A stretch of DNA of 64,000 nt from Mycolicibacterium thermoresistibile (GCF_900187065.1 NZ_LT906483.1:2728001-2792000), one strand, 5' to 3'; counted from the stretch's first letter, positions 53,620-62,589 are shown. Translations and numbers: made by a program. The notes: generated from the sequence alone by a model not told the origin.

Positions 53620-54636
53620 TCAGTCGAACAGCGACGGCTGCACGGGTTCGGCCGGCTCCGCTGCGCGCGGCCGCGCCGGCAGCGGGCGTTCCCGGCGGTT
53701 CAGCCGGTGTTTCGCGATGAGCGGGACCACCCGGTCCTGTAGCTCCTCGCGGTAGCACGCCGGCAGATAGGCGCCGCGCCGATACAGCTGCCGGTATGGG
53801 GTGACGAGCTGCGGATGGGTCCGGGCCAGCCAGTTCATGAACCAGCCGCGGGTCGAGCCCCGCAGATGCAGGGCGAACACCGTCACCCCGGTGGCCCCGG
53901 CCGCGGCGATCCGGCCGAGCAGATCGTCGAGATGGTCGGTGGAGTCGGTCAGATACGGCAGCACCGGCGCCACCATGACGTGACAGTCCAGCCCGGCCTC
54001 GCGGATCGACGAGATGAGCGCGAGCCTGGCCTCGGGTGTGGGTGTCCCGGGTTCGACGGAGCGGTGCAGATCCGCGTCCCCGACCGCCAGTGAGACCGCG
54101 ACGCTGACCGGAACCTGTTGTGCCGCATCGCGTATCAGCGGTAGATCGCGGCGAAGCAGGGTGCCCTTGGTCAGGATCGAGAACGGGGTGTGGGAATCGG
54201 CGAGCGCCCGGATGATGTCGGGCATCAACGCGTACCGGCCTTCGGCGCGTTGATACGGGTCGGTGTTGGTGCCGAGCGCGACGGTTTCCCGCGTCCAGGA
54301 CGGGCGGCGCAGCTCCCGGCGCAACACGTCGGCAACGTTGACCTTCACCACGACCTGGGTGTCGAAATCGGTGCCGCAGTCCAGGTCGAGGTATTCGTGG
54401 GTGGGCCGGGCGAAACAGTACCGGCAGGCGTGTGAACAGCCCCGATAGCCGTTGACCGTGTAGCGGAACGGCAGCATGGCGGCGTTGGGAACCTTGTTGA
54501 GTGCCGATTTGCACAGGACCTCGTGAAACGTGATGCCGTCGAACTGCGGTGTCCGCACGCTGCGGACCAGGCCAACCCGTTGCAGCCCGGGCAACGCGCC
54601 GTCATCGATCGCGACGCTCTGACTCGCCCACCGCAT
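53620..54636 (-). CDS. Rv2578c-like radical SAM protein
   Basis: 338 residues from ATG 54636 (MRWASQSVAI). The radical-SAM cluster Cys67-x3-Cys71-x2-Cys74 is in GCSHACRYCFARPTHEYLD; LGTNTDPYQRAEGRYALM and VAVSLAVGD follow in the barrel. Close relatives include spore-photoproduct-lyase-type proteins and the SOS-inducible Rv2578c. An in-frame ATG at 54651 lies inside the LexA box, so 54636 is preferred. Likely DNA-damage related; substrate unproven. Confidence 0.93.
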   Translation of the reverse strand: MRWASQSVAIDDGALPGLQRVGLVRSVRTPQFDGITFHEVLCKSALNKVPNAAMLPFRYTVNGYRGCSHACRYCFARPTHEYLDLDCGTDFDTQVVVKVNVADVLRRELRRPSWTRETVALGTNTDPYQRAEGRYALMPDIIRALADSHTPFSILTKGTLLRRDLPLIRDAAQQVPVSVAVSLAVGDADLHRSVEPGTPTPEARLALISSIREAGLDCHVMVAPVLPYLTDSTDHLDDLLGRIAAAGATGVTVFALHLRGSTRGWFMNWLARTHPQLVTPYRQLYRRGAYLPACYREELQDRVVPLIAKHRLNRRERPLPARPRAAEPAEPVQPSLFD

Positions 54637-54643
54637 ACCACAT

Positions 54644-54659
54644 TCGAACATATTTTCGA
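54644..54659 (-). promoter_or_regulatory. LexA (SOS) box of the radical-SAM gene
   Basis: Plus-strand TCGAAC-ATAT-TTTCGA differs by one base from the mycobacterial SOS consensus. It ends 8 nt upstream of the ATG at 54636. M. tuberculosis Rv2578c is a known LexA-regulon member, which supports it. Confidence 0.75.
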
Positions 54660-54754
54660 TATCGAGGTCAAGTGGGGCGGCCGCTCTTGTGGACCACGTT
54701 CATCGGGCCGCCTTGATCGGGGCGCCCTTGATCGAACCGGGGTGCCGGCCAAAT

Positions 54755-54788
54755 GCCTGTGGGCCAGCGATCTCGCTGGCCCACAGGC
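54755..54788 (-). terminator. strong 16-bp hairpin after the 42-residue frame
   Basis: GCCTGTGGGCCAGCGA (54755-54770) pairs perfectly with 54773-54788 with a 2-nt loop (in practice a slightly larger one). It lies 24 nt downstream of the small frame's stop and before the LexA-controlled promoter of the radical-SAM gene, so it would insulate that promoter. No U-tract follows. Confidence 0.7.
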
Positions 54789-54812
54789 TATCTGGTCACT
54801 CCGATGGTCAAA

Positions 54813-54941
54813 CTACTTCTCCCGCCGGCGGTGCTTCTCGGGTGCATCCGAGAAGGTCGGGTTCTGCACCGGGGTGTTGTCGTGCGCACGCTCAACGTGC
54901 TCGGCGACCACGGGGTGCGAAAACAGATCGGTGTACTGCAA
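54813..54941 (-). CDS. candidate 42-residue protein, unrecognised
   Basis: A TTG-initiated frame: MQYTDLFSHPVVAEHVERAH, then DNTPVQNPTFSDAPEKHRRREK, stop TAG. GAGGT (complement at 54948-54952) stands 6 nt before the TTG. The peptide is hydrophilic, with an amphipathic helix and a basic tail, and has no signal peptide. It is flanked by a 17-bp palindrome upstream (54988-55004) and a strong hairpin downstream. Too short for default gene calling; expression is inferred, not shown. It is unlikely to be part of the IclR gene, which ends 161 nt upstream. Confidence 0.5.
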   Translation of the reverse strand: MQYTDLFSHPVVAEHVERAHDNTPVQNPTFSDAPEKHRRREK

Positions 54942-54987
54942 TGGAAGACCTCACATAAACATCATTCGGGCGAGTTGCCCGGAAAAC

Positions 54988-55004
54988 ACCGTTCGACGAA
55001 CGGT
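54988..55004. promoter_or_regulatory. 17-bp palindrome upstream of the 42-residue frame
   Basis: ACCGTTCG-A-CGAACGGT is a perfect inverted repeat with 8-bp arms. It lies 47 nt upstream of the TTG, a few bases after a minus-strand TAGGAT (-10-like, complement at about 55013-55018). This is the position of an operator or a short 5' leader hairpin. The remaining DNA to 55102 shows nothing else. Confidence 0.45.
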
Positions 55005-55102
55005 ACGAACCCATCCTACGCCTGTGCGTCCCGATGCGCTCGCTCGCGACGGCCTATGCGAGTCGATAGACGGCTGATAATTCTGCGAAGTCTCACCCCG
55101 CC

Positions 55103-56047
55103 TCACCGGGACTCAGGACGCAGGACGCGCCGATCGTCCGGAACCCGTCCGTGCAGCGTCTCGGTGAGCCGGCCCGCCACGGAAGCCACCCGGCGCCCCA
55201 GATCATCGACGCGTCGTCCGGTGAGCGGTTCGGGCGCGTCGACCAGGCAGAGCACCAACGCCGGCACCGCCTCGGCGGTGAACACCGCGGCGTTGATCGA
55301 GATGGGCTGATAGCGCCGCTTCGGCTCGATCTCGCCGATCAGCACATCGACGGTGGGTCGCCCGGCCACTGTTCGCAGGGTGACCGTCTGCCGGCCCCTG
55401 CCCAGCGGCCCGCCGTCGCCCCTGACCTCCGCCACCGCGTCGGCCAACCGCCGCTCCTGCTGATCGAGGCATTCCACGGCGAAACCGCGCTTCCGGACGA
55501 GCTCCAGCACCGGTCCGTACGCGGCCTCCACCGCGTCGGGGTCGACACCGAATTCCTCCGCCCCCGCGCGATACCACTGCCATCGTGCGTCCTCGGAAAA
55601 CCACGCCGCCACAACGGAACCCAACGGCGGGATGATCTGCACCCGGTCCCCCAACCGCAGGCCGAGCGTGCCGCGGCGACCACCGGCCGGCTGCACGATC
55701 TCCGACACCACGAGGTCGGCGCCGGAGGGCACGAAGGCCACACACGCCATATCGGCGGTGTCGGCGAGTTCCTGCATGCCCGGCCGGGCGAGGTCCAGCA
55801 CGTCGAGAGCGGCCGCGGCGGCGGCGCCGATCGGCACCAGCGCGGGGCCGAGTTGGTAGGTCTTGCGGGTCGGGTGGCGGACCAGCCAGCCGGCCTCGGT
55901 CAACGCCACCACCATCGGATAACACGTCGCCTTGGCGACGCCCAGGTGGCGAGCGATGTCAGCGAGGCTGCGCCCGGTGCGGGGCTGACTGCGCAGCAGT
56001 TCGACCAACGAGACGATGCGCTCGGTCTGCGGTGAAGGACGGGCCAT
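55103..56047 (-). CDS. IclR-family transcriptional regulator
   Basis: 314 residues. N-terminal winged helix: ERIVSLVELLRSQPRTGRS, LADIARHLGVAKATCYPMVV and LTEAGWLVRHPTRKTYQLG. The C-terminal GAF-like effector domain is present but diverged (MACVAFVPSGADLVVSEIV). Divergent from the ThDP enzyme gene with 89 nt between, so it probably regulates that gene in response to its substrate. Confidence 0.93.
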   Translation of the reverse strand: MARPSPQTERIVSLVELLRSQPRTGRSLADIARHLGVAKATCYPMVVALTEAGWLVRHPTRKTYQLGPALVPIGAAAAAALDVLDLARPGMQELADTADMACVAFVPSGADLVVSEIVQPAGGRRGTLGLRLGDRVQIIPPLGSVVAAWFSEDARWQWYRAGAEEFGVDPDAVEAAYGPVLELVRKRGFAVECLDQQERRLADAVAEVRGDGGPLGRGRQTVTLRTVAGRPTVDVLIGEIEPKRRYQPISINAAVFTAEAVPALVLCLVDAPEPLTGRRVDDLGRRVASVAGRLTETLHGRVPDDRRVLRPESR

Positions 56048-56078
56048 ATGTTTGCACTATGCCACTCTTGCGATGGTA

Positions 56079-56092
56079 TATGTAACCACATA
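56079..56092. promoter_or_regulatory. candidate IclR operator
   Basis: TATGT-AACC-ACATA is an inverted repeat, extended imperfectly by GGTA and AACC on the outside, in the middle of the divergent IclR/ThDP promoter region, whose AT-rich character stands out. Confidence 0.45.
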
Positions 56093-56136
56093 ACCTGACT
56101 TATGAGGTCTGTATCACGATTGCGGCGGAGGTTGCG

Positions 56137-57849
56137 GTGACAGTCAACGGCGGCGAACTACTCGCCCGGGCGTTGTCCGACGGCGGTATCACCGAGGTGT
56201 TCACCCTGCACGGCGGGCATCTCGACGCGTTCTACGTGGCATGCGGAGATCACGGCATCCGCCTCACCGACACCCGCCATGAGTCCAGCGCCGGGCATGC
56301 AGCCGACGCATATGCCCGGCTGACCGGGAATGTGGGCGTCTGTGTGGTGACCTCCGGTCCCGGGTTCACCAACGCCTACACCGCGATCGTCAACGCCTAC
56401 CTGGACCGCACCCCGACGCTGTTCATCGTCGGCGCACCGCCGCTGCGGGAGACCGAGACCAACCCCCTGCAGGGCGGCTTCGATCAGGTCGCGGCGGCCG
56501 AACCGGTCACCAAATGGGCGTACCGGCTCACCGAGGCCCGCCGCATTCCAGAGATCGTCGCGCTGGCCATCCGCAAAGCCACCTCCGGCGCCCCCGGGCC
56601 GGTGCTGCTCGAAGTGCCCATAGACGTGATGTTCGGCCAGACCGACGCGGCCGCCGTGCGCCGCCCGGCGACCGGCGCCGTCCCGAGCGCGCCGGCGCCG
56701 GACCGGGCCGCGGTGCAGCAGGCCCTCGATGTGCTGGCCGAGGCGAAGAACCCGGTGATCATCAGCGGCGGCGGGGTGGTGTTCGCCCGGGCCGCCGAGG
56801 AGCTGGTCTCCTTCGCCGAGACGGTCGGGGTGCCGGTGTTCTCTCCGGGCAAGTCCGACGGCGCGATCCCGGCCGGGCACCGGCTGGCCGCCGGCGGTCT
56901 GCTCGCGCTCGGCGCTCTGCCGATGCTCGGCGCCCCCACCCCCGACGTGGTGTTGCTGCTGGGCGCGCGGACCGGGATGTTCACTGGCGGACGCGCCAGC
57001 ATGTTCCCCGGCGCCCGGATCATCCAGGTGGATCTGGACGCCGCCGAGATCGGCCGCATGCACGATGTGGCGGTGCCGATCGTGGCGGACTGTCGCGCCA
57101 CCCTGGAGGCCCTCACCGCGGCCGCGGCCGAGCGCAGCTGGCCGGACTGGTCGGAGTGGGTCTCGGTGGCGACCGGTGCGCAGCGGTTCCACGAAGCGCT
57201 CTACACCGACGACACCACCGCCAGCGGCCGCATCCACCCCTACTTCGCGGCCAAGGCCGTCGTCGAATCATGCCCGCCCGGGACGATCTTCGTGCTGGAC
57301 GGCGCGGAAGCCCCGGCGTGGGCGGAGTTCTTCGCACGCACCGAGATCCCCAGCGGTGTGCTGCGGCTGGGCTATCTGGGCGCGCTGGGGGTCGGACCGG
57401 GCTTCGCGATCGGCGCGGCCCGCGCCCACCCGGACGCCCCGGTGGTGCTCATCACCGGCGACGGCGCCGCCGGGTTCCATCCGCAGGAGTTCGACACCAT
57501 GGCCCGGCACGGCATGCCGGTGGTGACCGTGGTGTTCAACAACGCGGTGTGGGGCATGTCCATCCACGGCCAGCAGGCGGTGTACGGCGAGAAGTGCGCC
57601 GTGGTCACCGAACTGGCCGACAGCGCCTACGAGAAGGTCGCCGAGGCGTTCGGCGGCCACGGCGAACGGGTGCGCACCGCCGACGCCATTCCGGACGCGA
57701 TGAGACGCGCGCTGTCCGCCGGCGTGCCGGCCTGCCTGAACCTGGAGATCGATCCCGCGGTGGTGCACCCGCTGACCACGATGATGCTCGGCGACGTCAA
57801 AGCCACCGACGAGATCGTCATCCCCTACTACGAGAACCTGCCGCGCTGA
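56137..57849 (+). CDS. thiamine diphosphate-dependent enzyme of the acetolactate synthase family
   Basis: 570 residues in three domains: Pyr (catalytic Glu49 in [18 protein letters not shown]), a central Rossmann-like domain ([18 protein letters not shown]) and PP with GDGAAGFH at about 442 and the closing Asn-Asn at about 468 ([11 protein letters not shown]), the ThDP/Mg motif. The FAD-site residues of true AHAS are not evident and no small subunit gene follows, so it is more likely a decarboxylase, carboligase or related catabolic enzyme. Reaction unknown. Confidence 0.92.
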   Translation: MTVNGGELLARALSDGGITEVFTLHGGHLDAFYVACGDHGIRLTDTRHESSAGHAADAYARLTGNVGVCVVTSGPGFTNAYTAIVNAYLDRTPTLFIVGAPPLRETETNPLQGGFDQVAAAEPVTKWAYRLTEARRIPEIVALAIRKATSGAPGPVLLEVPIDVMFGQTDAAAVRRPATGAVPSAPAPDRAAVQQALDVLAEAKNPVIISGGGVVFARAAEELVSFAETVGVPVFSPGKSDGAIPAGHRLAAGGLLALGALPMLGAPTPDVVLLLGARTGMFTGGRASMFPGARIIQVDLDAAEIGRMHDVAVPIVADCRATLEALTAAAAERSWPDWSEWVSVATGAQRFHEALYTDDTTASGRIHPYFAAKAVVESCPPGTIFVLDGAEAPAWAEFFARTEIPSGVLRLGYLGALGVGPGFAIGAARAHPDAPVVLITGDGAAGFHPQEFDTMARHGMPVVTVVFNNAVWGMSIHGQQAVYGEKCAVVTELADSAYEKVAEAFGGHGERVRTADAIPDAMRRALSAGVPACLNLEIDPAVVHPLTTMMLGDVKATDEIVIPYYENLPR

Positions 57850-57856
57850 CCCCGGC

Positions 57857-58279
57857 TCACCAGGGCTTCAGCGCACACAACGCGCTGGTGTCGCCGGCCT
57901 GCTCGACGACCACTTCACCGTCGATGGCGATCTCGCACCGCGGGGTCGCCGATCCGGTGTACCGCGCGGCCGCGCCCGCGCTGACATAGGCCCAGCTGGT
58001 GTCGTTCAGGGTGGTCTCGAAGACCCAGGGCGCGCCCGGCACGATCGTCACGCGCTCATTGCGCAGGTATGCGTTCGGGTCCGCGTCGTAGCTCGCCTGG
58101 CTGTCCGGTTCGGTCGCCAGGTAGTAGAGGCCGACGGTGGCCTCCTGACCCGTCGTGACGGTGTACCGAACCACCCGTCCGTCCTGCCCTTCCGGCTCGG
58201 CGCCGGCGATCGCGGGGCTGGACATGAGACCCGCGGCGACCAGTGCCGCCGCGCCGACCGTGGATGCCACTTTTCGCAT
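57857..58279 (-). CDS. secreted MmpS-like protein
   Basis: About 140 residues. A signal peptide runs to about residue 27 (MRKVASTVGAAALVAAGLMS, cleavage after AIAGA). The mature part reads VRYTVTTGQEATVGLYYLA and ends with CEIAIDGEVVVEQAGDTSAL plus a second Cys, resembling the extracytoplasmic domain of MmpS proteins (two Cys, immunoglobulin-like). Unlike MmpS it has a cleavable leader and no mmpL neighbour. GTG 58288 is an alternative start. Convergent with the ThDP gene. Confidence 0.8.
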   Translation of the reverse strand: MRKVASTVGAAALVAAGLMSSPAIAGAEPEGQDGRVVRYTVTTGQEATVGLYYLATEPDSQASYDADPNAYLRNERVTIVPGAPWVFETTLNDTSWAYVSAGAAARYTGSATPRCEIAIDGEVVVEQAGDTSALCALKPW

Positions 58280-58330
58280 ATCCCTCACATCGAGCCATCA
58301 TGCCGAATCGTTACCACCCGCGGCCACCCC

Positions 58331-58371
58331 CGGCCCGGACCAGACCGGCTGCGAACACGACCGCGCCCGCT
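58331..58371. repeat. left arm of a 41-bp inverted repeat around the urtA start
   Basis: Matches the reverse complement of 58555-58595 at 39 of 41 positions. On the minus strand it could encode [13 protein letters not shown], the same signal-peptide-like stretch found in UrtA. It is not part of a recognised gene. Confidence 0.9.
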
Positions 58372-58380
58372 ACGCCGCCC

Positions 58381-58396
58381 GTAACGCCGCTGTCAC
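58381..58396 (+). promoter_or_regulatory. candidate GlnR box upstream of urtA
   Basis: GTAAC-GCCGCT-GTCAC has the AC-n9-AC spacing of mycobacterial GlnR sites and a GAAAC 16 nt further on. Urea and ammonium uptake genes are typical GlnR targets, so activation under nitrogen limitation is plausible. A TAACGT (58428-58433) could be the -10. Confidence 0.45.
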
Positions 58397-58492
58397 ACAC
58401 AGACATTCCGAAGAAACACAGACGTCCTAACGTCCCGACTCGGCACAGCAGATTCGTCGCGAGTCGTCACGAGGTCAGGAGTAGGGACGTAT

Positions 58493-59776
58493 ATGCGCAG
58501 ACATACGGGTATGCGGGGACCACGGCGTTCCCGGTTCAACACATCGGCACTGCGAGCGGGCGCGGTCGTGTTCGCCGCCGGTCTGGTCCTGGCCGGCTGC
58601 GGCAGCAGGGCCGGTGACGCGCCGTCCAGCGGGGCCGCCTCGTGCGTCGACACCTCCGGCCCGACGATCAAGGTCGGCTCGCTCAATTCGCTGTCGGGCA
58701 CCATGGCGATCTCCGAGGTCACCGTCCGCGACGCGATCAAGCTGGCCGTCGACGAGATCAACGCCGACGGGGGCGTTCTGGGCAAACAGATCGAACTCAT
58801 CGGCGAGGACGGGGCCTCCGAGCCGACGGTGTTCGCGGAGAAGGCCGAGAAGTTGATCAGCAGCGACTGTGTGGCCGCGGTGTTCGGCGGGTGGACCTCG
58901 TCGAGCCGCAAGGCGATGCTGCCGGTGTTCGAGAGCAACAACGCGCTGCTGTACTACCCGGTGCAGTACGAGGGGCTGGAATCCTCACCGAACATCTTCT
59001 ACACCGGCGCCACCACGAACCAGCAGATCGTCCCGGCCCTGGACTACCTCAAGGAGCAGGGCGTGACATCGCTGTATCTGGTCGGCAGCGACTACGTGTT
59101 CCCGCAGACGGCCAACCGGATCATCAAAGCCTACGCCCCGGCCAACGGTATCGAGATCAAGGGTGAGGACTACACCCCGCTGGGGTCGACGGACTTCTCC
59201 ACGATCGTCAACAAGATCCGCACCGCCGACGCCGACGCGGTGTTCAACACCCTCAACGGAGACTCCAATGTGGCGTTCTTCCGGGAGTACCGCAACGTCG
59301 GGCTGACCGCACAGGAGATGCCCGTGGTGTCGGTGTCGATCGCCGAGGAGGAGATCGGGGGCATCGGGGTGCAGAACATCGAGGGTCAGCTCACCGCCTG
59401 GAACTACTACCAGACCGTCGACAACCCGGTGAACAAGGCGTTCGTCCCCGCCTACAAGGACGAGTTCGGCGCCGCCAAGCCGACATCGGACCCGATGGAG
59501 GCCGCCTACGTCTCGGTGTATCTGTGGAAGAACACCGTCGAGAAGGCGAACTCGTTCGACGTCGACGCGATCCAGGAGAACGCCGACGGCGTGAGCTTCG
59601 ACGCCCCGGAGGGCACCGTCACCATCGACGGCGAGACCCACCACATCACCAAGACCGCCCGCATCGGTGAGATCCGTCCCGACGGCCTGATCTACACCGT
59701 GTGGGAATCACCGGCCCCGATCGAACCGGACCCCTATCTGAAGTCCTATCCGTGGGCCGCCGGCCTGGCGAGCTGA
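58493..59776 (+). CDS. urtA: urea ABC transporter substrate-binding lipoprotein
   Basis: 427 residues. An Arg-rich N-terminus and hydrophobic stretch end in the lipobox LAGC (Cys36). The periplasmic-binding core matches Urt[35 protein letters not shown] and [20 protein letters not shown]. The start is fixed by CAGGAG 15 nt before ATG 58493. First gene of urtABCDE. The signal-peptide codons form the right arm of a 41-bp inverted repeat. Confidence 0.95.
   Translation: MRRHTGMRGPRRSRFNTSALRAGAVVFAAGLVLAGCGSRAGDAPSSGAASCVDTSGPTIKVGSLNSLSGTMAISEVTVRDAIKLAVDEINADGGVLGKQIELIGEDGASEPTVFAEKAEKLISSDCVAAVFGGWTSSSRKAMLPVFESNNALLYYPVQYEGLESSPNIFYTGATTNQQIVPALDYLKEQGVTSLYLVGSDYVFPQTANRIIKAYAPANGIEIKGEDYTPLGSTDFSTIVNKIRTADADAVFNTLNGDSNVAFFREYRNVGLTAQEMPVVSVSIAEEEIGGIGVQNIEGQLTAWNYYQTVDNPVNKAFVPAYKDEFGAAKPTSDPMEAAYVSVYLWKNTVEKANSFDVDAIQENADGVSFDAPEGTVTIDGETHHITKTARIGEIRPDGLIYTVWESPAPIEPDPYLKSYPWAAGLAS
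58555..58595. repeat. right arm of the 41-bp inverted repeat, inside urtA
   Basis: Encodes the hydrophobic part of the UrtA lipoprotein signal peptide. Pairs with 58331-58371 (two mismatches), enclosing 183 nt that contain the promoter, GlnR-like box, ribosome binding site and start codon. Confidence 0.9.
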
Positions 59777-59780
59777 CCGG

Positions 59781-60665
59781 ATGGACATCCTGATCGGACA
59801 GCTGGCGACGGGATTGAGCCTCGGCTCGATCCTGTTGCTGGCCGCGCTGGGTCTGGCGCTGACGTTCGGCCAGATGGGCGTCATCAACATGGCGCACGGG
59901 GAATTCATCATGGTGGGCTGTTACACCGCGTACGTGGTGCAGCAGATCGTCTCCGATGCCGGTGTGTCCCTGTTGGTTTCACTATTCGTCGGTTTCCTGG
60001 TCGGCGGGGCCATGGGCGCACTGCTGGAAGTCACCCTGATCCGCCGGATGTACCACCGTCCGCTGGACACCCTGCTGGTGACGTTCGGGGTCGGGCTGAT
60101 CCTGCAGCAGGTCGCCCGCGACATCTTCGGCGCGCCCGCCGTGAACGTGCTGGCCCCGGCCTGGCTCGGCGGGGGCGTGGAGATCTTCGGCGCGGTGGTG
60201 CCCAAGACGCGGTTGTTCATCCTGGTACTGGCGGTGGTGTGCGTGGCGGCGCTGGCCGCGGTGCTGAAGTACAGCCCCGCCGGGCGACGGATCCGCGCGG
60301 TGGTACAGAACCGCGACCTCGCCGAGACCAGCGGCATCTCATCCCGAACCACCGACGTCACCACGTTTTTCATCGGATCGGGGCTGGCGGCGGTCGCCGG
60401 GGTGGCGTTGACGTTGATCGGGTCGACCAGCCCCACCATCGGGCAGAGCTATCTGATCGACGCGTTCCTGGTGGTGGTCGTCGGCGGCTTGGGCCAGATC
60501 AAGGGCACGGTGATCGCGGCGCTGGGGCTCGGGTTCCTCAACTCGTTCATCGAATACAGCACCACCGCGTCGCTGGCCAAGGTGATCGTGTTCGCGCTCA
60601 TCGTGATCTTCCTGCAGGTCCGCCCGCAGGGGCTGTTCACCGTTCGGACAAGGAGTCTCGCGTGA
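59781..60665 (+). CDS. urtB: urea ABC transporter permease UrtB
   Basis: 294 residues, a LivH-type permease with about eight hydrophobic helices. MDILIGQLATGLSLGSILLL opens it, and FGQMGVINMAHGEFIMVGCY and VVVGGLGQIKGTVIAALGLG are family signatures. It starts 4 nt after urtA and overlaps urtC by 4 nt. Confidence 0.96.
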   Translation: MDILIGQLATGLSLGSILLLAALGLALTFGQMGVINMAHGEFIMVGCYTAYVVQQIVSDAGVSLLVSLFVGFLVGGAMGALLEVTLIRRMYHRPLDTLLVTFGVGLILQQVARDIFGAPAVNVLAPAWLGGGVEIFGAVVPKTRLFILVLAVVCVAALAAVLKYSPAGRRIRAVVQNRDLAETSGISSRTTDVTTFFIGSGLAAVAGVALTLIGSTSPTIGQSYLIDAFLVVVVGGLGQIKGTVIAALGLGFLNSFIEYSTTASLAKVIVFALIVIFLQVRPQGLFTVRTRSLA

Positions 60666-61792
60666 GAACCGCTGTGCTCGACCGGATGCCGGGAGGGGTG
60701 CTGGGACGTTGGCAGACCTGGGCCGGGTTCGGGCTCGCCGCGCTGGTGCTGTTCGTCGTCGCACCGATGGTGTTGTCCGACTTCCGGCTCGGGCTGTTCG
60801 GCAAATTCCTGTGCTTCGCGATCGTCGCGGTGGGCATCGGGCTGGCCTGGGGCCGAGGCGGCATGCTGGTGCTCGGTCAGGGCGTGTTCTTCGGCATCGG
60901 CGGATACCTGATGGGCATGCACCTCAAGATCGCCGACGCGCAGATCTACGGCACCGGGGTGCCCGACTTCATGCAGATCGCCGGCGTGCGTGAGCTGCCC
61001 GGATACTGGGAGCCGTTCGCCTCCCCCGTCGTCACGCTCGCCGCGATCGTGGTGCTGCCGACCGGTATCGCCGCGGCGCTGGGATTCGGTGTGTTCAAAC
61101 GCCGGGTGAAGGGCGCCTACTTCGCGATCCTGTCGCAGGCGCTGGCCGCGGCGCTGGCGATCTTCCTGGTCGGGCAGACCAGTCTGGGGGGAAGCAACGG
61201 CCTCAACAGGTTCCGCACCTTCTTCGGGTTCACCCTGAGTGACCCGGCCAACCGTCGGATGCTGTACTTCATCGCCGCGGCGACACTGCTCATCGTCGTC
61301 GCGGTGGCCCGGCAGCTGATGCAGAGCCGGTACGGCGAACTGCTCGTCGCGGTGCGCGACAACGAGGAACGGGTCCGGTTCCTGGGCTACGACCCGGCCA
61401 ACGTCAAGGTGGTCGCCTACACCGTGGCGGCGCTGTTCGCCAGCATCGCCGGCGCGTTGTTCGCCCCGATCGTCGGCTTCATCGCGCCGTCGCAGGTGGG
61501 CATCCTGCCGTCGATCGCGTTCCTGATCGGGGTGGCGATCGGCGGACGCACCACCCTGCTCGGCCCGGTACTGGGGGCGATCGGCGTGGCATGGGCACAA
61601 ACCCTGTTCTCCGAACGGTTTCCGTCGGAGTGGACCTACGCCCAGGGGCTGCTGTTCATCGTGGTGATCGGGTTCTTCCCGGCCGGGCTGGCCGGACTCG
61701 GAGCGCTGCGGTCCCGGCTGCGTCGTCGCGTCCCGGACCCGGCGGTGCCGGTGAAGCATGCGCAGGAGGTCAAAGTGGAGGCCGCGGTATGA
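60662..61792 (+). CDS. urtC: urea ABC transporter permease UrtC
   Basis: 376 residues, LivM-type. GTG 60662 is chosen because it overlaps the urtB stop; the frame is open earlier only as shadow. WGRGGMLVLGQGVFFGIGGY, AYFAILSQALAAAL and AVRDNEERVRFLGYDPANVK are characteristic. Second permease half. Confidence 0.96.
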   Translation: MRTAVLDRMPGGVLGRWQTWAGFGLAALVLFVVAPMVLSDFRLGLFGKFLCFAIVAVGIGLAWGRGGMLVLGQGVFFGIGGYLMGMHLKIADAQIYGTGVPDFMQIAGVRELPGYWEPFASPVVTLAAIVVLPTGIAAALGFGVFKRRVKGAYFAILSQALAAALAIFLVGQTSLGGSNGLNRFRTFFGFTLSDPANRRMLYFIAAATLLIVVAVARQLMQSRYGELLVAVRDNEERVRFLGYDPANVKVVAYTVAALFASIAGALFAPIVGFIAPSQVGILPSIAFLIGVAIGGRTTLLGPVLGAIGVAWAQTLFSERFPSEWTYAQGLLFIVVIGFFPAGLAGLGALRSRLRRRVPDPAVPVKHAQEVKVEAAV

Positions 61793-62589
61793 CCACGGCG
61801 GCTCGCGAACCGGTCGCCGGCGGCAACGCCGGGATGCGTGCCGAATACCTCGAGGTCCGCGGCCTGACGGTGGATTTCGACGGGTTCAAGGCGGTCAGCG
61901 GTGTCGACCTCACCCTGTTCCAGGGTGACCTGCGGTTCCTGATCGGCCCCAACGGCGCCGGCAAGACCACGGTGATCGACGCGATCACCGGGCTGGTGCC
62001 GGCCACCGGGTCGGTGAACAAGTCCGGGGTCGAACTGCTCGGCAAGAAGGTGCATCAGATCGCCCGGCTCGGCGTGGGCCGAACCTTCCAGACCGCCAGC
62101 GTGTTCGAGACGCTGACCGTGCTGCAGAACCTCGACATCGCCGCGGGAGCCGGCCGCTCGTGGCGGACCCTGCTGCGCCGCCGCGGCGCCGTGCTGCCGC
62201 AGATCACCGAGACGTTGCAGACCATCGGTCTGGCCGACCTGGCGGACGAGCCGGCCGGCACCCTGGCCCACGGGCAGAAGCAGTGGCTGGAGATCGGCAT
62301 GCTGCTGGTGCAGAACGCCGACGTGCTGCTGTTGGACGAGCCGGTCGCCGGGATGAGCCACGAGGAGCGGGAGCAGACCGGAAACCTGTTGCGCCGCATC
62401 GGTGGTGAGCGCACCGTCGTCGTCGTCGAACACGATATGGACTTCATGCGCGCGTTCGCCACCTCGGTGACGGTGCTGGCCCGCGGGCAGGTGATCGCCG
62501 AGGGCACCGTCGAGGAGGTGCAGGCCAACCCGAAGGTGCAGGAGGTCTACCTCGGCACCGCCGCCGAACTGCCCGAGGAGGCGCACTGA
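61789..62589 (+). CDS. urtD: urea ABC transporter ATPase UrtD
   Basis: 266 residues. Walker A GPNGAGKTT is at 53-61, signature LAHGQKQWLEIGMLL (a variant of LSGGQ usual in UrtD), and Walker B VLLLDEPVAGMSHEE followed by VVVEHDMDF. The start overlaps urtC (ATGA) and the stop overlaps urtE by one base. Confidence 0.96.
   Translation: MTTAAREPVAGGNAGMRAEYLEVRGLTVDFDGFKAVSGVDLTLFQGDLRFLIGPNGAGKTTVIDAITGLVPATGSVNKSGVELLGKKVHQIARLGVGRTFQTASVFETLTVLQNLDIAAGAGRSWRTLLRRRGAVLPQITETLQTIGLADLADEPAGTLAHGQKQWLEIGMLLVQNADVLLLDEPVAGMSHEEREQTGNLLRRIGGERTVVVVEHDMDFMRAFATSVTVLARGQVIAEGTVEEVQANPKVQEVYLGTAAELPEEAH

Noticed and set aside
54523-55310. Overlapping plus-strand frames of 184-185 codons between the radical-SAM and IclR genes
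   Set aside because: Composition is low-complexity Arg/Ser/Pro, they cross the LexA box, hairpin and antisense IclR, and no ribosome binding sites fit.
58372-58554. A proven invertible promoter at urtA
   Set aside because: The inverted repeat fits, but no recombinase gene is nearby and no orientation data exist, so it is kept only as a hypothesis.
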